Counted from the stretch's first letter, positions 46,910 through 59,555 are shown. The stretch is DNA of 64,000 nt from Cotesia glomerata (GCF_020080835.1 NC_058164.1:16322471-16386470), one strand, 5' to 3'. Notes: generated by a model not told the origin, from the letters alone. Numbers and translations: made by a program.

Positions 46910-46912
<3 letters not shown>

Positions 46913-46986
<74 letters not shown>
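46913..46986. repeat. (TA)n microsatellite
   Basis: Pure TA repeat directly left of the pogo-like MITE. Confidence 0.97.
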
Positions 46987-46988
<2 letters not shown>

Positions 46989-46991
<3 letters not shown>

Positions 46992-47670
46992 TAGAACCTC
47001 GTTAAGTCGAACCTCGATAAGTCGAAAACCGCAACTCGAAGAAATGTTTCATGCCCTTCCCTTCAAGCCGTAAAACCTCCGTTACTCGAAATTTTTACCC
47101 TCTATAAGTCGAAATAATTAGTGAGTCCTTGCAAGCAATTTCTGTACATTTTTACCCTCCTTAACTCGAATACATACACTTGGACCTCTTTATCTCGAAT
47201 TTAAAATTATTACCGTATGTAAGTATCTTATTAGGATTACCAGTTCTACGAAATGGTAATAGAATTTATAGTTGACGTCAGGTTTTCTGTTGGCGATTGT
47301 AAAATACTTAACTCAATTAACAATTTCTTGGTTCAAGAAATTCGATAACGACCAAATATTCTATTATTATTAATTATTAATTTCTGAAGAGAAGAGTCCC
47401 AATATTGATCTTTGAATAATATATAAACAAGAGAATCAAGGGAATAGCTTTATTGAAATTAAGTAAAAATTAATTCAATAAATTTACATTAATTCTTGTA
47501 TCAAGAAAATTTTCTTAATAAAAGTACTGAACAGTGAAGCAGTGAAGATTAGTCAAAAAAAACAAGGATGTTGCGGAACAGTTTAATGAAACCAGTTACT
47601 GCCTAACTCGAAAACTCTATAGCTCGAATTTTTTCGCCTCTCCCTTGGAGTTCGAATTATAGAGATTCTA

Positions 47671-47673
<3 letters not shown>
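46989..47673. mobile_element. Pogo/Tigger-like noncoding element
   Basis: Ends CAGTAGAACCTCGTTAAGTC and, inverted, GAGATTCTACTG, next to TA. Nine or more (A/G)(A/G)(C/G)TCGAA motifs crowd the left 240 bp and recur at the right end, as in Tigger/pogo elements whose ends read CAGTNGAACCTC. No transposase. It sits between two (TA)n tracts, both likely sites for TA-targeting elements. Confidence 0.75.

Positions 47674-47766
<93 letters not shown>
47674..47766. repeat. (TA)n microsatellite
   Basis: TA repeats with one TGTTA interruption near 47721, immediately before the Helitron. Confidence 0.95.
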
Positions 47767-47768
<2 letters not shown>

Positions 47769-47860
47769 ATGCGAGAAAAATATATATATCTAATCTAATA
47801 TATAAAATTCTCGTGTCACAATGTTCGTTCCCATACTTCTCCGAAACGGCTTGACCGATT

Positions 47861-48839
47861 CTCATGAAATTTTTTATGCATATTCAGTAAGCCTGAGAAT
47901 CGGCTACTATCTATTTTTCTAACCTCTAAGTGATAAGGGGTGTTCACCCTAAAAATTTTTTTTTTATTTTTTTGATAAATTTTTTTTTTTTATTTTTTTA
48001 TTATGTGGCATCAAAAAATACATACAACTCTAAATTTGCACTTTTTTATCACCAACCCTTGCTTTTTAATAGTCATTTTCATAATTTTATTATTTTCTAT
48101 CCCGCTTGATAACATCAATTATTATCACTTGGTAAGTTATCCCCTCCATGTGTCTACCGGTGTCACTTCTCACCCTGTAAACAGCACGGAGTAGGGATGT
48201 TACCTCTACAGTTTTCAGCTATTATTAGTGTTTATGCTTCAAGCGTAGTAGTTAAACATTTTTACTATCTCAGTGTAACTCTCATATCAAATATATTCTC
48301 GAGTAACTTTATTATTTATTTATTAATAACTAATATTATTGAATATAATTAATTATTAATAACTAATAAAATTATCAATTTTGAGTGTAAATCGCATGAT
48401 CAGTTAATTAAGTGACTTACATAACCTCTAAAATACTCAACACGTGTCACGAGTTCCCGCAAACAACGGCTATTGAGTTGTAAGTATAAATTATTTTTCA
48501 CGTTTATTATAAAATCAAAATTATTCTTTCTTATTTATAACGAAAATATTGTTGGGAATGGTGAAAACGAATTCGGTGGAAGTTAGATTTTTATTACAAT
48601 TGGGAAATTTTTTGTGTTTACTTATAAGAACTCTAACTTCGACAGAATTTTTTTTTTCACTATTTCCAACAATATGTATTTTCGATATAATTAAGAAACA
48701 TAAAATTTTTCGCTTTCGTGAAACTATCTAATTTTTACATGTATATTTAATGTAATCAAAGATAAAATAAATGATTAATATAATAATTAAATAATTCAAT
48801 CAGTTCTATTCATGTGTGTTTTGTATTGTACAGTGAACA
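47861..48839. other. Helitron 5' noncoding region
   Basis: Leader between the 5' terminus and Rep. No gene; one long T/A run near 47955-48000. Confidence 0.7.
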
Positions 48840-49504
48840 ATGCCAACAAAACGCAAAGGGGCCAATTTGAGCCGTGATACAAATAAATCTAGAAGCATTC
48901 GAAATAGAAGAGCCCAAAGAACCGAAGAACAAGTTCAGGAAGAAAATACTGGAGCGCGTGTGAGAATGGCACAATTGCATCAAGAACAATCAGACGATAC
49001 ACGAGCTGAACGCAATGAAGTCATGAGATTAGAACAACGACAATCACACCGTTTTACTGTCAATAGACGCAGATCGAATGACCAACAACGCCAACAGGCA
49101 CATCGAGAATTTGTAGCTACATCATTTCTGCGTCTAGCATTTCAGTATGAGCCCGATATTGAATATTATGCTCATTCAAAAGTAGTAATTGGTGCTATGG
49201 ACAAAGAATGCCCGTATTGTCATACTTTGAAATTCAAAAATGAACCAGCCGGGATGTGTTGCGCGTCAGGGAAGGTACAACTACCTGTAATTGAAACACC
49301 ACCGGAACCATTGAACGGTTTGCTTATCGGCACAGATCCAGATTCTAACGTGTTCCTGAAGTCCATTCGAACATTCAACTCATGCTTTCAAATGACATCG
49401 TTCGGAGCAACAGAAATAGTTCAAAATACTAACAATGGTAGTTTTCCAATTACGAGAGCACAGTGCGACTCATTGCCGCACGGTGCCGCATTAGCACATG
49501 TTTA
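48840..49504 (+). pseudogene. Helitron Rep-helicase, N-terminal part
   Basis: Starts ATGCCAACAAAACGC and reads a highly charged N-terminus, rich in R, E and Q. It then has the conserved Helitron region with ECPYCHTLKFKNEP and GMCCASGKVQLP (zinc-like cysteines) and SFGATEIV. A stop at 49502 comes right where the protein is disrupted; the continuation resumes at 51087. The start is a good candidate for the original one. The function would be rolling-circle transposition. Confidence 0.8.
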
Positions 49505-49960
49505 ACTGAAACAGATTAGTTAAGAAATGCAGCAGTAGATTGCGTTGGTATTGCTTCAAGTTTTGAACAAAAATTCGAAAGTTTGGCAATCTAAAAATCT
49601 AAATATTTGTTTACCTGTATATTTAAATCTTTAAAATCTTTGGAAACATTCATGTTAAGCGGCTAATTCAAAACCATCAATCACATCATGACAATGCTTA
49701 CAAATATAAAAATCTAAAAAACGATTTCATTTTATAAAGATAAAATAATAAAAAGAATATAAATTCGTTTAAGTTAGTCATCCATAATTAAATATTAGAA
49801 TTGAAAATATAATAGTTAAATATAATTTGTTTTATTGTATATATTTAATTTTATTGCAATAATAATTATTTATCAATAATAATAAAATACACTTACAACT
49901 GTCAAAAATAATAAAATTTGATAGAAAATAAGATAAACGTTAATTATACCAACTCAATAC
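49505..49960. other. AT-rich insert within Helitron
   Basis: No homology to Rep and no gene. Possibly part of the insertion that also brought the CATTCGGC copy. Confidence 0.4.
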
Positions 49961-50935
49961 AAAAAAAAGGCCGTTCGGCAGCCGAAATGGAAGTAGATTT
50001 TTCAAATAAAAAAAATTGATTTTTAATAAAATAATATAATAACACTGATAATGTATAACTTAATTCATGAATTAAAAACAAAATTCAATAATAAATTTAA
50101 AACTATTTACAACAAATTTTGGAAAAAAAATTATCTTGAGAAGAAAAAGTTTCTCAAATATTTACCAAAGAATTGCACAGATTATAAGATTTGAATTATA
50201 AATGTCCAAATTTTAAGTAACTGCTTAGAAACAACAGTTTTCAAGTTAATCAGAATTTTGCAACCAGATAAAATTTTAGTTGAAGAAAACAATGGTTAGA
50301 ACTAATTTGTGACATATTTACTGACAACCTACCCGAAAACATTACACGAAAGACTGATCAATATCGTAATTATTGAATTTACATCATGATTAAGCTATGA
50401 TGTAGACAATAATTCTAAAACGGCTGCAACATTAAAACAGTTTCATTAAACGAACTCTAAAAGGAGTAATATTGAGGCTACTACCACTTCTAAGTAGTGA
50501 AAATTGAAGCTTATTAAAAGAGCTTTACGATGCATTTTACCGAATTTCAATATCTAGTCTAGTTCAGTAATTATACCAAGTTGAAGTAGTAAAAACATCA
50601 ATTTTTACGATTTTCAAAATTTCAAAATCCTGTCATTTCCAAATTACTCGCCCGATTAAGCTCATCTTCGAACTTAACCTTGGTCTTGATCGATAGATAA
50701 AGCATGCTGAGTTTGAGAAGAATCGGTCATAAATTGAAAACGCTATCGTGCTGACAAGCCGCGTTATATCGTATAAATATATATATAAATACATACATAT
50801 ATAAACTTTTGAACTATATATATTTTCTGACTCAGCTTGACAAACTAAGTCAGAAAATGGCTAAATTTTTTAAAAGTTGCGCCACGAGGACGGCTGCAAT
50901 AGTTAGATTTTTATAAAATCTACTAAAAATATTTT
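49961..50935 (+). repeat. CATTCGGC-family copy inside the Helitron
   Basis: Starts with an A run, GGCCGTTCGGCAGCCGAAAT and GTAGATTTTTC. It ends GCCACGAGGACGGCTGCAAT, then TAGATTT and AAATCTACTAAAAA. The first 690 bp match 27424-28174. It carries the distal half missing from that copy, including GACAAGCCGCGTTATATCG and a TATATA tract. Noncoding. Confidence 0.8.
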
Positions 50936-51086
50936 TAATTTTATGTAGACTCGTTGGTAACTCTTACGCATCACATCCGCGAGCAAAGGTTTTTTGAGTG
51001 TTCAACTGTGTGAAGCGTTGCTGTTATTGGAACACTCGAAGCTGCGCACAATGCCGCATTATGCGCTCTAGTGCTGTAATTGGAAA

Positions 51087-51654
51087 ACTACCACTAATGC
51101 AAATGGTCAACAATACAATTCTACACTTAAAATCAGAGGCCAAGTTTATCATAAAATAGGCTCATTGCTGCCAATGCCAAACGAACCACATAAATTTTTA
51201 CAAATCTACTTTATGGGCGGCGAGGACTCCGGAAGCGCACTAGCCAATCGGGTGGATGCACGTTTTGGCTACAATAACCTTGATTCATTCTTTGCTAGAC
51301 GCATCGTCAGCGAGCTGGATGCTCTATTGAATGAGCATAATGAATTGTTGAAAATATTCAAATCCCACATGCACAAATTAGAAAGCGATAAACACGCTAT
51401 TGTTATTAATCCTGATAAAACACCAGCTGGAGAACACATTCGTAGATTCAATGCACCTGTTGCTGACGACGTTGCTGGAATCATGGTTGGCGATCGTACA
51501 GGTGCACGAGAAATTGTGATTCGTAGGAGAAATAATAATCTTCAGTTCATTGCTGATACACACCGTTCATATGACGGTCTCCAATATCCGCTAATCTTCT
51601 GGAAGGGACAAGACGGATATAGCATAAATATTAAATAACGAGATCCCGTATCAG
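51087..51654 (+). pseudogene. Helitron Rep, middle part
   Basis: Open from about 51087 with IRGQVYHKIGSLLPMPNEPH, then HLQ-like Helitron sequence (ARFGYNNLDSFFARRIV, PDKTPAGEHIRRFNAPV, FIADTHRSYDGLQYPLIFW) ending SINIK and TAA. After one shift it reads RDPVSG up to a GTACTT donor-like site at 51655. This is the region before the HUH nuclease. Confidence 0.8.
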
Positions 51655-51757
51655 GTACTTCATTTATTATGAATTTGATTATTACACTTTTAACAAAACA
51701 ATTAAATTATTAAACGCAATTAACTTAACATTAATATTTATGAATATATTATTACAG
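51655..51757 (+). other. Intron-like AT-rich insert in Helitron Rep
   Basis: 103 bp from GTACTT to TTACAG. Joining the flanks gives the expected Rep sequence VSGAETNK. Most Helitron Rep genes lack an intron here, as far as I know, so this may be an acquired intron or a small insertion. Confidence 0.5.
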
Positions 51758-52150
51758 GAGCCGAAACAAACAAGAACGAGACGCTATTGTCAACAACGCC
51801 GACGCCGCCGAAATTGGTAACTCTGTAATTCTACCATCATCGTACGTAGGCAGTCCACGTCATATGCAAGAGTATATACAGGATAATCTGACTTCCGTAC
51901 GCGAATATGGGCGACCGTGTTTATTTATCACGTTCACATGTAATCCAAAATGGCCAGAGATTACATCTTTGCTGTTGCCTGGCCAAAATGCAATACATCG
52001 TCATGACATTACAGCACGTGTGTTTAGACAAAAGCTGAAGTCATTAATAAATTTTATTACTAAATCACATGTATTCGGTCCCACACGTTGCTGGCTGTAT
52101 TCGGTTGAGTGGCAAAAGCGAGGATTACTTCATGCCCACATTTTGCGATA
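51758..52150 (+). pseudogene. Helitron Rep, HUH nuclease part, truncated
   Basis: Reads RDAIVNNADAAEIGN, LPSSYVGSPRHMQEY, GRPCLFITFTCNPKWPEI and finally WQKRGLLHAHIL, the HUH metal-binding motif. Immediately afterwards the frame ends and the sequence jumps to the helicase: the catalytic tyrosine region is deleted. An upstream stretch between AETNK and RDAIV also seems deleted, with a frame change. Confidence 0.85.
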
Positions 52151-53659
52151 AAATTCAGCGACGATATGTACAATGAAGCATTGATTGCTATTGAGGATCT
52201 TTGGATTATCATTGCCAACTTACCACTCAGTCATTTCGGTATGAATTCGCCAAATCGAGGTGCAACTGATTTAATGAATACTGAAATGAATCGTGAAATG
52301 CAGAACAACACTGTAGAAACGGCGGCGATTGTTACTCGCAATGTCCCACTAATGAATGAGGAACAAAGAACCATTTACGACCGCATTATGCTCGCAGTTT
52401 CAGCAGGACAAGGTGGGTTCTTCTTTTTAGATGCACCAGGTGGAACTGGCAAGACATTCCTTATTTCGCTAATTCTCGCCAAAATACGATCCAATAATGG
52501 CATCGCATTGGCCGTTGCATTATCGGGCATTGCAGCAACTTTATTGGATGGAGGCAGAACAGCTCATTCAGTATTTAAGCTACCAATAAATATTCAAAAT
52601 AACCCTGACGCAGTGTGCAACATAAAAAAACAATCGTCCATAGCCACAGTGCTGAAACAGTGTAAAATTATCATCTGGGATGAATGTACCATGGCACACA
52701 AACATTCGCTTGAGGCGTTGAACAGGACATTGAAAGATATTAAAAACAACGACAAACTATTTGGTGGCACTCTGTTAGTCCTTTCAGGTGACTTCAGACA
52801 AACACTTCCCGTCATTCCACGTTCAGCATACGCTGATGAAATCAACGCCTGCTTAAAATCATCGACATTGTGGCGTAATGTTGAAATAGTACAGCTGAAA
52901 GTAAATATGCGCGTTGAAATGCTTCAAGATCCATCCGCTGAAACATTCTCAAAACAACTCTTAGATATCGGCGATGGAAAAGTCACTATAGCTGAAACTG
53001 GATACATAAAATTAGCGAATGATTTCTGCACAATCATTGATTCGCAAGATGCTCTCATTGAACAAATATTTCCCGATGTACACACGAATTACATAAATCT
53101 CGAGTGGCTTGCAGAAAGAGCAATGTTAGCTGCAAAAAATGTGGACGTTGACATTTTAAATCTGAAGATACAACAGTTATTGCCAGGGGACTTGGTATGA
53201 TATAAATCTATTGATACAGTTTGCGATGACACTGAAGCTGTAAATTTTCCAACAGAGTTTTTGAACTCACTAGATTTGCCAGGCATGCCACCACATAACT
53301 TACAATTGAAGGTTGGATCTCCAATTATTTTGCTTCGTAATTTGAGCCCGCCACGGCTATGCAACGGTACGCGATTAGTCATTAAAAAATTAATGAAAAA
53401 CGTTATCGAAGGCACCATTTTAAATGGCAAGTTTCGAGGTGAAAATATATTGATACCACGAATACCTATTATACCCACAGATGTGCCAATTCAATTTCCG
53501 ATTAGATTGGCATTTGCAATGACTATTAATAAATGCCAAGGCCAAACAATGTCTGTTTGTGGCTTAGATTTGAGCACACCATGTTTTTCACACGGACAAT
53601 TGTACGTTGCATGCTCTCGAGTGGGTAAACCATCAAGTTTGTTTGTATTAGCTTGTTAG
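52151..53659 (+). pseudogene. Helitron Pif1-like helicase, one nonsense codon
   Basis: Superfamily 1 helicase of the Pif1/RRM3 type, which unwinds DNA during rolling-circle transposition. Walker A APGGTGKT, Walker B IIWDECTM, GDFRQTLPVIP, and the C-terminal MTINKCQGQTM and YVACSRVGKPSSLFVL. The frame is open from before 52151 to 53659 except for TGA at 53198-53200 (context PGDLV then YKSIDTV, where Ser is usual). The remaining helicase is complete up to its last motif. Confidence 0.9.
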
Positions 53660-54672
53660 TTTGTAAAGACGGGCTAACAAAAAATATTGTTCACGCTGCA
53701 GCATTAAGAGATTAATATTATGTAATTAATTAATTATATAAATAATTATTACTTTTTATAAATTAAAACAATTAATGTTTGGTGTTTTGTTATTTTTAAA
53801 CAACATTCCCTCATCGTTCACAGCGCTCCAGGCCTTTTTCACTCATATTCCACATCCTTATACACTTCCAATAAATTAGTAATTTTTTTTCTACACTAGA
53901 AATTCTCTAGAAATTATTCACATGGCAAAACAACGTTTGCCGGGTCAGCTAGTATATATATATTATAGGGCGTTTCAAAAAAAAAAATTAGGAAAACGGT
54001 TGACCCTGAAGGCCATCCCTGCAACTTCCCGCTAATTCCATACTTAGGCGCTTAAAATTGCACCAATGACGTTTTTGAGCTCTTCGAGCTCGAAAATACA
54101 ATTTATGGGTTATTTTGAGCTCTCCAAGCTCAAAGAGATTGCTTTCTTATGCTTTAAAGCTCTTCGAGCTCAAAAGTCTGATAGAGATTTGATGACACTA
54201 TTTTTTGAATTTTTAAACCGCAATAACTTTTGAATGAATAAACCGATTTTTACGTGGTTAGAAGCATTCGATGCAGTTTTTCAAGCTTCACAAAGAATCT
54301 TAAATTTCGAATTGATCACACTAGGAATTTCAGAGTTATTCCGAAAAAACACTTTTTTCGGTTTTCTTTCGTTCACGATATCTCTCGAACGAATCAACCG
54401 ATTTTGACCGGACTGGTGGCGATCGACGTGGTTTTTTGAGGTTAAGAGCTGATTAGTTTTTGGAATTGAACCTTTAAGCCGTTTAAAAGTTATTCCAAAA
54501 AAACCACATTTGAAAAAATTTTTTTTTTCAGTTTTTTGAAGATTTCTCAAAATCTATTGATCTGAATCGGTCCAAATAGTTTTCATAATCTAAGTTCAGT
54601 CAACCCCTTTCGAATGGCACCAATCGCGATGAAATCGGTCAAGCCGTTCAAAAGTTATAAGCGGTTCACATA

Positions 54673-54675
<3 letters not shown>

Positions 54676-54729
<54 letters not shown>
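54676..54729. repeat. (CA)n microsatellite, LINE 5' target
   Basis: Pure CA repeat directly before the LINE 5' end. Confidence 0.97.
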
Positions 54730-54731
<2 letters not shown>

Positions 54732-55271
54732 GGGGCAGAAGAGATACTGCTACCGGGCGCGTCTCCCCGAGCGGATGGGAGAACGCTCGCTGTCCTTGGA
54801 TGACACTTAATCTCTTAGTTGATGAGGTACAGCGGGTAGGAGTCAAGCAAAATAACCAAACAAAATACGCTCCCGTGGACAAAACTCCCTTTTAATGGGT
54901 TGGTCGCACTAACTGACCTAACAAGACGATCGTTCTCTGCTGTGACCCACTGGGAGTGACCGGAACCTGTATCGTAGTTTCCGACGATGCAGGCCACGGC
55001 TGATGTGAGCTTGCTCTACTGAGGTGTAAGTTGCAGCAGTGGATCAGGAGCCAGCCACTTCGGGCTTTGATCAGGAAGTACGCAGTGAGTGTTAGAGATC
55101 GGAATCTTCACCGCTCCGAGCGAGTCTAGTCCGTCCGTGTATTCCGGGACTGGCTAAGTGTCGGCTAGGCCTCAGGGAACTGGGGTAGGAGTACTATCTC
55201 CGAGGGTACACCCGTTCCTAGTTATGGCAACCCGCTCCACTCCGTACGATGCGCTGGTAAATTAAAAAAGT

Positions 55272-56513
55272 ATGAGTAAGTTACAGGAAACAAACAAGAA
55301 TAGAAACGGGCTTCATGCTCAACAAGCAGCGATTGAAGCAAGCGCTGACATGAAGAGAACGCAAGCGTTGGAGCGCCTTGAGAAGCTGACCATTGAGCTG
55401 CAAGAGTTTATCCAAACTAAGGTCAATATCCACAAGAAGATAAAGACCAAGACAACCGGTGTAGTCAATGCTCTTGGAAGATTCAAGAAACTGGACGAAG
55501 AATGGCGCTCATCATTACACCGCACCCCTTGTGCTACATCGGAGAGAAATAGTCAAGTGGTTGTTGAAGAAGCGATGGACACTGGAGCCGAAGGTGACGG
55601 AGAATCAGTCGCTGAAGAAGAAAGTGAAACTATCACAATGGCAGAGACTGAATCCTTTGACCAAGACGGCCGCATCCTGAGGAAGTTGAAAAGAAAAATT
55701 CGTTCTCCCGATGGCGGAGCTTTTCATACTCCCAAGAAGCTGAAAGACGTTGGACCTGGTCATCCCATCAAGAAGCAGGAAGTGGTTAAGGATCTTCCAC
55801 AAAACTCTTGTGAACAGAACAAGAAGCCAGGCTGGGAAAAGGTGCAGTCCAGAAAGGACAAGAAGGAGCGCAAGAAACTGCCCCCAGAAAAACCTCTGGT
55901 GCCTTCACCGAAGCCGAACCAGAAGCCAAGAAGAACAGCAACGAGACCGGAGGCACTTATTATCCGTCCAGCGAACAAAGATAAGTATTCTGAAATACTT
56001 ACACGGATCAAGGCGGACGTTCGCCCAGATCAGGTCCGCAACACAGTCGAGAAGATACGCAGGACCACGACAGGGAACATTCTCATCACGCTGTCGAAAG
56101 GCAGTAGTGATAGAGGTAAAGACCTGCAGAAGACTATCGCGGGAATACTTAAGGAGGACGCAAATGTCATTAGTACAGGACCTGAAGAAGACCTGGAAAT
56201 TCGCGATATTGACGATACTACAACTAAAGATGACATTCTAACAGCTTTGCAAGAGGCAGCTGGAAACGATTGTGGTATAACAGTAGAGGCCATTAAAATT
56301 CGTAAGGTCTTACGTAGCAGAACGCAAATTGCGTCGGTGACTCTGGCAGCAACGGTAGCGCAGAAAGTGGTAGGAGAACACGGCCAGATTAGGATCGGCT
56401 GGACCAATTGTCGTATTAGAACAGTACTAAGACCAGTCCGATGTTATAAATGCTGGCATTTTGGACACCGTGCGGTTCAGTGCATAAGTGAAGTCGACCG
56501 GTACAGAGAATAA
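55272..56513 (+). CDS. LINE ORF1, gag-like protein
   Basis: 413 codons, intact. N-terminal coiled-coil-like region rich in K, E and Q (about residues 1-80), basic low-complexity middle (about 190-250), an RRM-like part (about 250-390), and a C-terminal CCHC knuckle CYKCWHFGHRAVQC at about 395-408. It binds LINE RNA in R1-clade elements. Only one knuckle is visible before the stop; R1 ORF1 proteins usually have two or three, and the sequence after the stop (56520-56560, with GHHAGTSRCP-like residues in another frame) suggests that a frameshift truncated it. Start ATGAGTAAG is preceded by AAAAAAGT. Confidence 0.8.
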   Translation: MSKLQETNKNRNGLHAQQAAIEASADMKRTQALERLEKLTIELQEFIQTKVNIHKKIKTKTTGVVNALGRFKKLDEEWRSSLHRTPCATSERNSQVVVEEAMDTGAEGDGESVAEEESETITMAETESFDQDGRILRKLKRKIRSPDGGAFHTPKKLKDVGPGHPIKKQEVVKDLPQNSCEQNKKPGWEKVQSRKDKKERKKLPPEKPLVPSPKPNQKPRRTATRPEALIIRPANKDKYSEILTRIKADVRPDQVRNTVEKIRRTTTGNILITLSKGSSDRGKDLQKTIAGILKEDANVISTGPEEDLEIRDIDDTTTKDDILTALQEAAGNDCGITVEAIKIRKVLRSRTQIASVTLAATVAQKVVGEHGQIRIGWTNCRIRTVLRPVRCYKCWHFGHRAVQCISEVDRYRE

Positions 56514-56585
56514 CGCCCATCATGCCGGCACAAGCAGATGCCCAGTATACCAAGAGGCACTCAAGAAGATAACTGATAAACGAAA

Positions 56586-59548
56586 ATGAGAATACTGCAG
56601 CTAAACATCAACCACTTTGAAGCGGCACATGATTTGCTCATGCAGACAGTACGTGAACAGAAGCTTGACCTTGTGCTTATATCGGAACCGTATAAACACC
56701 TCGGCGGCCAACCATGGGAAACTGACTACACCAAAAAAGCTGTCATATGGTCCTGTCGCAAGCTCCCCTTCCAGAGTGTCGTAACGAATGGCAGCGCCGG
56801 CTTTGTAGCAGCATCGGTAGATGGCATCCGCTTTTACAGCTGCTACGCACCACCTAGCCTCACTATTGTTGAATTCATGGACTTTCTGGATCGACTGACG
56901 GAGGACGCGAAGCAGTACTACCCAGTGGCAATAGCTGGAGACTTCAACGCCTGGGCAGTGGAATGGGGCAGCAAACACACCAACGCTCGAGGTAAAGAAC
57001 TACTGGAAGCTTTTTCTACGTTAGATGTAGTATTGTTAAACAGCGGCGATGCGCCGACGTACACTAAAGGAGACGCAAGTTCTATTGTGGATCTTACTTT
57101 TGTCAGCAGCAGCCTCATCAGAGGAAACTACGACTGGAAGGTGATGGAGATCTACACGGCCAGCGATCACAATGCGATTCTCTGGGAAGTATCAAAGGAC
57201 CAGAATCCTAGAAGACCGGCTAAGAAACTTGACATCGTTGGGTGGAAGGTGAAATCCTTTGACCCAGGTGCTCTAGTAGCTGCCCTAAATAGTGAACCGC
57301 TTACTACTGGATCTGCAGAAGAAATGACCAAGGACTTGATGAAGAGAGTGACCCAGGCTTGCGACACCTGCATGCCCCGTAAACGGGGCATGAACCAAAG
57401 ACCTTCGGTGCACTGGTGGAACGAACACATCAGCTTCCTACGGAAAGAGTGTCTCAAGAAAAGAAGAATATCTCAGCGTGGTTATCGGCGGCCTGACTCA
57501 GCGGAACTAGTCGCAGAATACAAGAAAGCTCGTCGACATTTAAACAAAGCCATCAAGGATAGCAAGAAGAACTGCTGGAAAGAGCTAATCAACGAGGTGG
57601 ACAAAGACTTGTGGGGTAGACCTTACAAGGTAGTCATGGCACACCTGAAATATCAGCCAATGCCGTCTCCTACGTGTCCTCAACTCTTACAGAAGATCGT
57701 GACTGCGCTGTTTCCACGACAGCGCGTTTTCAACTATCTGTTGACACAGGACGAACTGAATGATATTCCACCTGTCACGAAAGAAGAACTAATGGAAGCT
57801 TGTAACCGCGTCGGGAATAATAAAGCACCGGGATTGGACGGAATCCCTAATATTGCCTTGAAAACATCTATTAAAGCAGCGCCAGCGTTATTCCTCGACG
57901 TCTACAACATCTGCTTGAAGGAAGGGATTTTTCCTCGGAAGTGGAAACAACAACGGCTGGTACTACTTCCTAAAGGGAAAAAGCCACCGGAAGAACCGTC
58001 ATCTTATCGTCCACTCTGCATGCTGGATACAGCCGGTAAGATACTAGAACGTATAATCCACCAAAGGATAGAAGCAGTTGTCGATCCACTCTTGGCAGAC
58101 AATCAGTACGGATTTCGGAAAGGACGATCAACCTGGTTGTCGGTATAGCCAAAGACGCAATCGCCGGTACCAGATGGAAGGGGGGAACGAAGAAATATTG
58201 CCTGGTGGCAACTTTAGACATAAAAAATGCCTTCAACTCCGCCAACTGGGATTGCATCATGCAAGCCCTTCAAGAGATAAACGTACCAGGATACCTACGA
58301 AGGATAGTCGCTAGCTACTTCACAGATAGAGTCCTGAGATATGACACGAAGAATGGTCCAAAGGAGTATGATGTTACTGGAGGTGTACCGCAGGGTTCTG
58401 TTCTCGGTCCACTTCTCTGGAATGTCATGTACAACGGATTGCTGAGACTGAAACTACCAAGAAACGTCAAACTGGTAGCGTACGCGAACGACGTAGCCGT
58501 AGTAATAGTCGCCAAGCATCTTGATGAGATAAAACATATGTTCGCTATCACCTTTGAGCGAATTAACCAGTGGATGGACACAGTAAATTTACAACTGGCT
58601 AAACAGAAGACCGAGGCTGTACTTATCACTAGCAGAAAAGTGGTGGAAACGATCAATCTAAACGTCGGAGACCAAGAAATCACATCCCAACCATTCATTC
58701 GATATCTGGGAGTGATGCTCGATGCCCGACTTAACTTTAAACAACAAGTTGAACACGTGACCACCAAAGCATCAGCAGTAGTAGCCAACCTAGTACGATT
58801 GATGCCCAACATCGGTGGCCCGAAGCAGACAAGGAGGTCATTGCTATCATCAGTAGTTACATCGGTCCTCACATATGGTATATCCATTTGGGCCGACGCA
58901 CTTGAGATCCAAGAATCATGGAGGAAAGCATGTCCAGTTTACCGACTGAGCGCGCTAAGAGTAGCCAGCGCCTTTCGAACAATATCAGAGGAAGCAGTGT
59001 GTGTCATTTCCGGAATTTTGCCGCTCAGAGTCCTAGCTGAGGAAAGACGTAACCTTTACCAACGAAAGAGGACAACCGCACAAAGTGCCGAGGAACTCAG
59101 AGCTAAAGAACGGCAGAACAGCATCGCACGATGGCAATCGCAGTGGGACGCCGCGACAACAGGGAGATGGACACACCGTCTCATACCAAGGATTGACGTT
59201 TGGCTTAACCGGAATCACGGCGAGGCCAACTACTATCTGACCCAGATGTTGTCAGGACACGGCTGTTTCCGGGAGTACCTTTATCGCTTTAAGCACGATA
59301 ATTTCCCAGAGTGTCCGTCTTGCTCAAGAGTTGCTGAAAATGCGGAGCACGTTTTCTTTGAGTGCCCTCGTTTTAACCCACAGCGTGATGAGTTAGAGAA
59401 GATCCTGAACAAGAAAATCACACCAGAGTCAATAGTAGAAGAAATGCTGTCATCCGAAGCTGCCTGGAACGCCACAAGCACGTTTACCACCGAAGTGCTT
59501 ACAGAGCTGCGTTCCATTGAAAGAAAAAGGGCAAATGACAGAAACTAG
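56586..59548 (+). pseudogene. LINE ORF2, endonuclease-reverse transcriptase, frameshifted
   Basis: APE-type endonuclease at residues 1-210 (LQLNINHFEAA, LISEPYKH, AGDFNAWAVEWGS, TFVSSS, SDHNAI), then the RT (NRVGNNKAPGLDG, YRPLCMLDTAGK, GGVPQGSVLGPLLWN) and a C-terminal CPSCSRVAENAEHVFFEC motif. Compared with the truncated copy at 30995-32779, 16 bases are missing near 58132, which shifts the frame and stops it at 58146; the rest continues in another frame from before 58205. The RT palm reads YANDV, with Asn at 58487-58489 where Asp is essential. Endonuclease appears intact. Confidence 0.9.
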
Positions 59549-59555
59549 AAGGAAG

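Larger units (their letters stand above)
47789..53952 (+). mobile_element. Helitron with recognisable ends, decayed
   Basis: The 5' end begins TCTAATCTAATATATAAAAT then TTCTCGTGTCACAATGTTCG and CCGATTCTCATGAAATTTTT, a typical insect Helitron start. The 3' end reads TTTGCCGGGTCAGCTAG followed by T. Insertion lies within (AT)n. It encodes pieces of the Rep-helicase protein, broken by a 1-kb CATTCGGC repeat, deletions in the Rep domain, and a nonsense codon in the helicase. Length 6.2 kb including the nested repeat. Confidence 0.92.

Noticed and set aside
47668..47865. Open frame of Tyr-Ile repeats
   Set aside because: It is a translation of the (TA)n microsatellite next to the Helitron.
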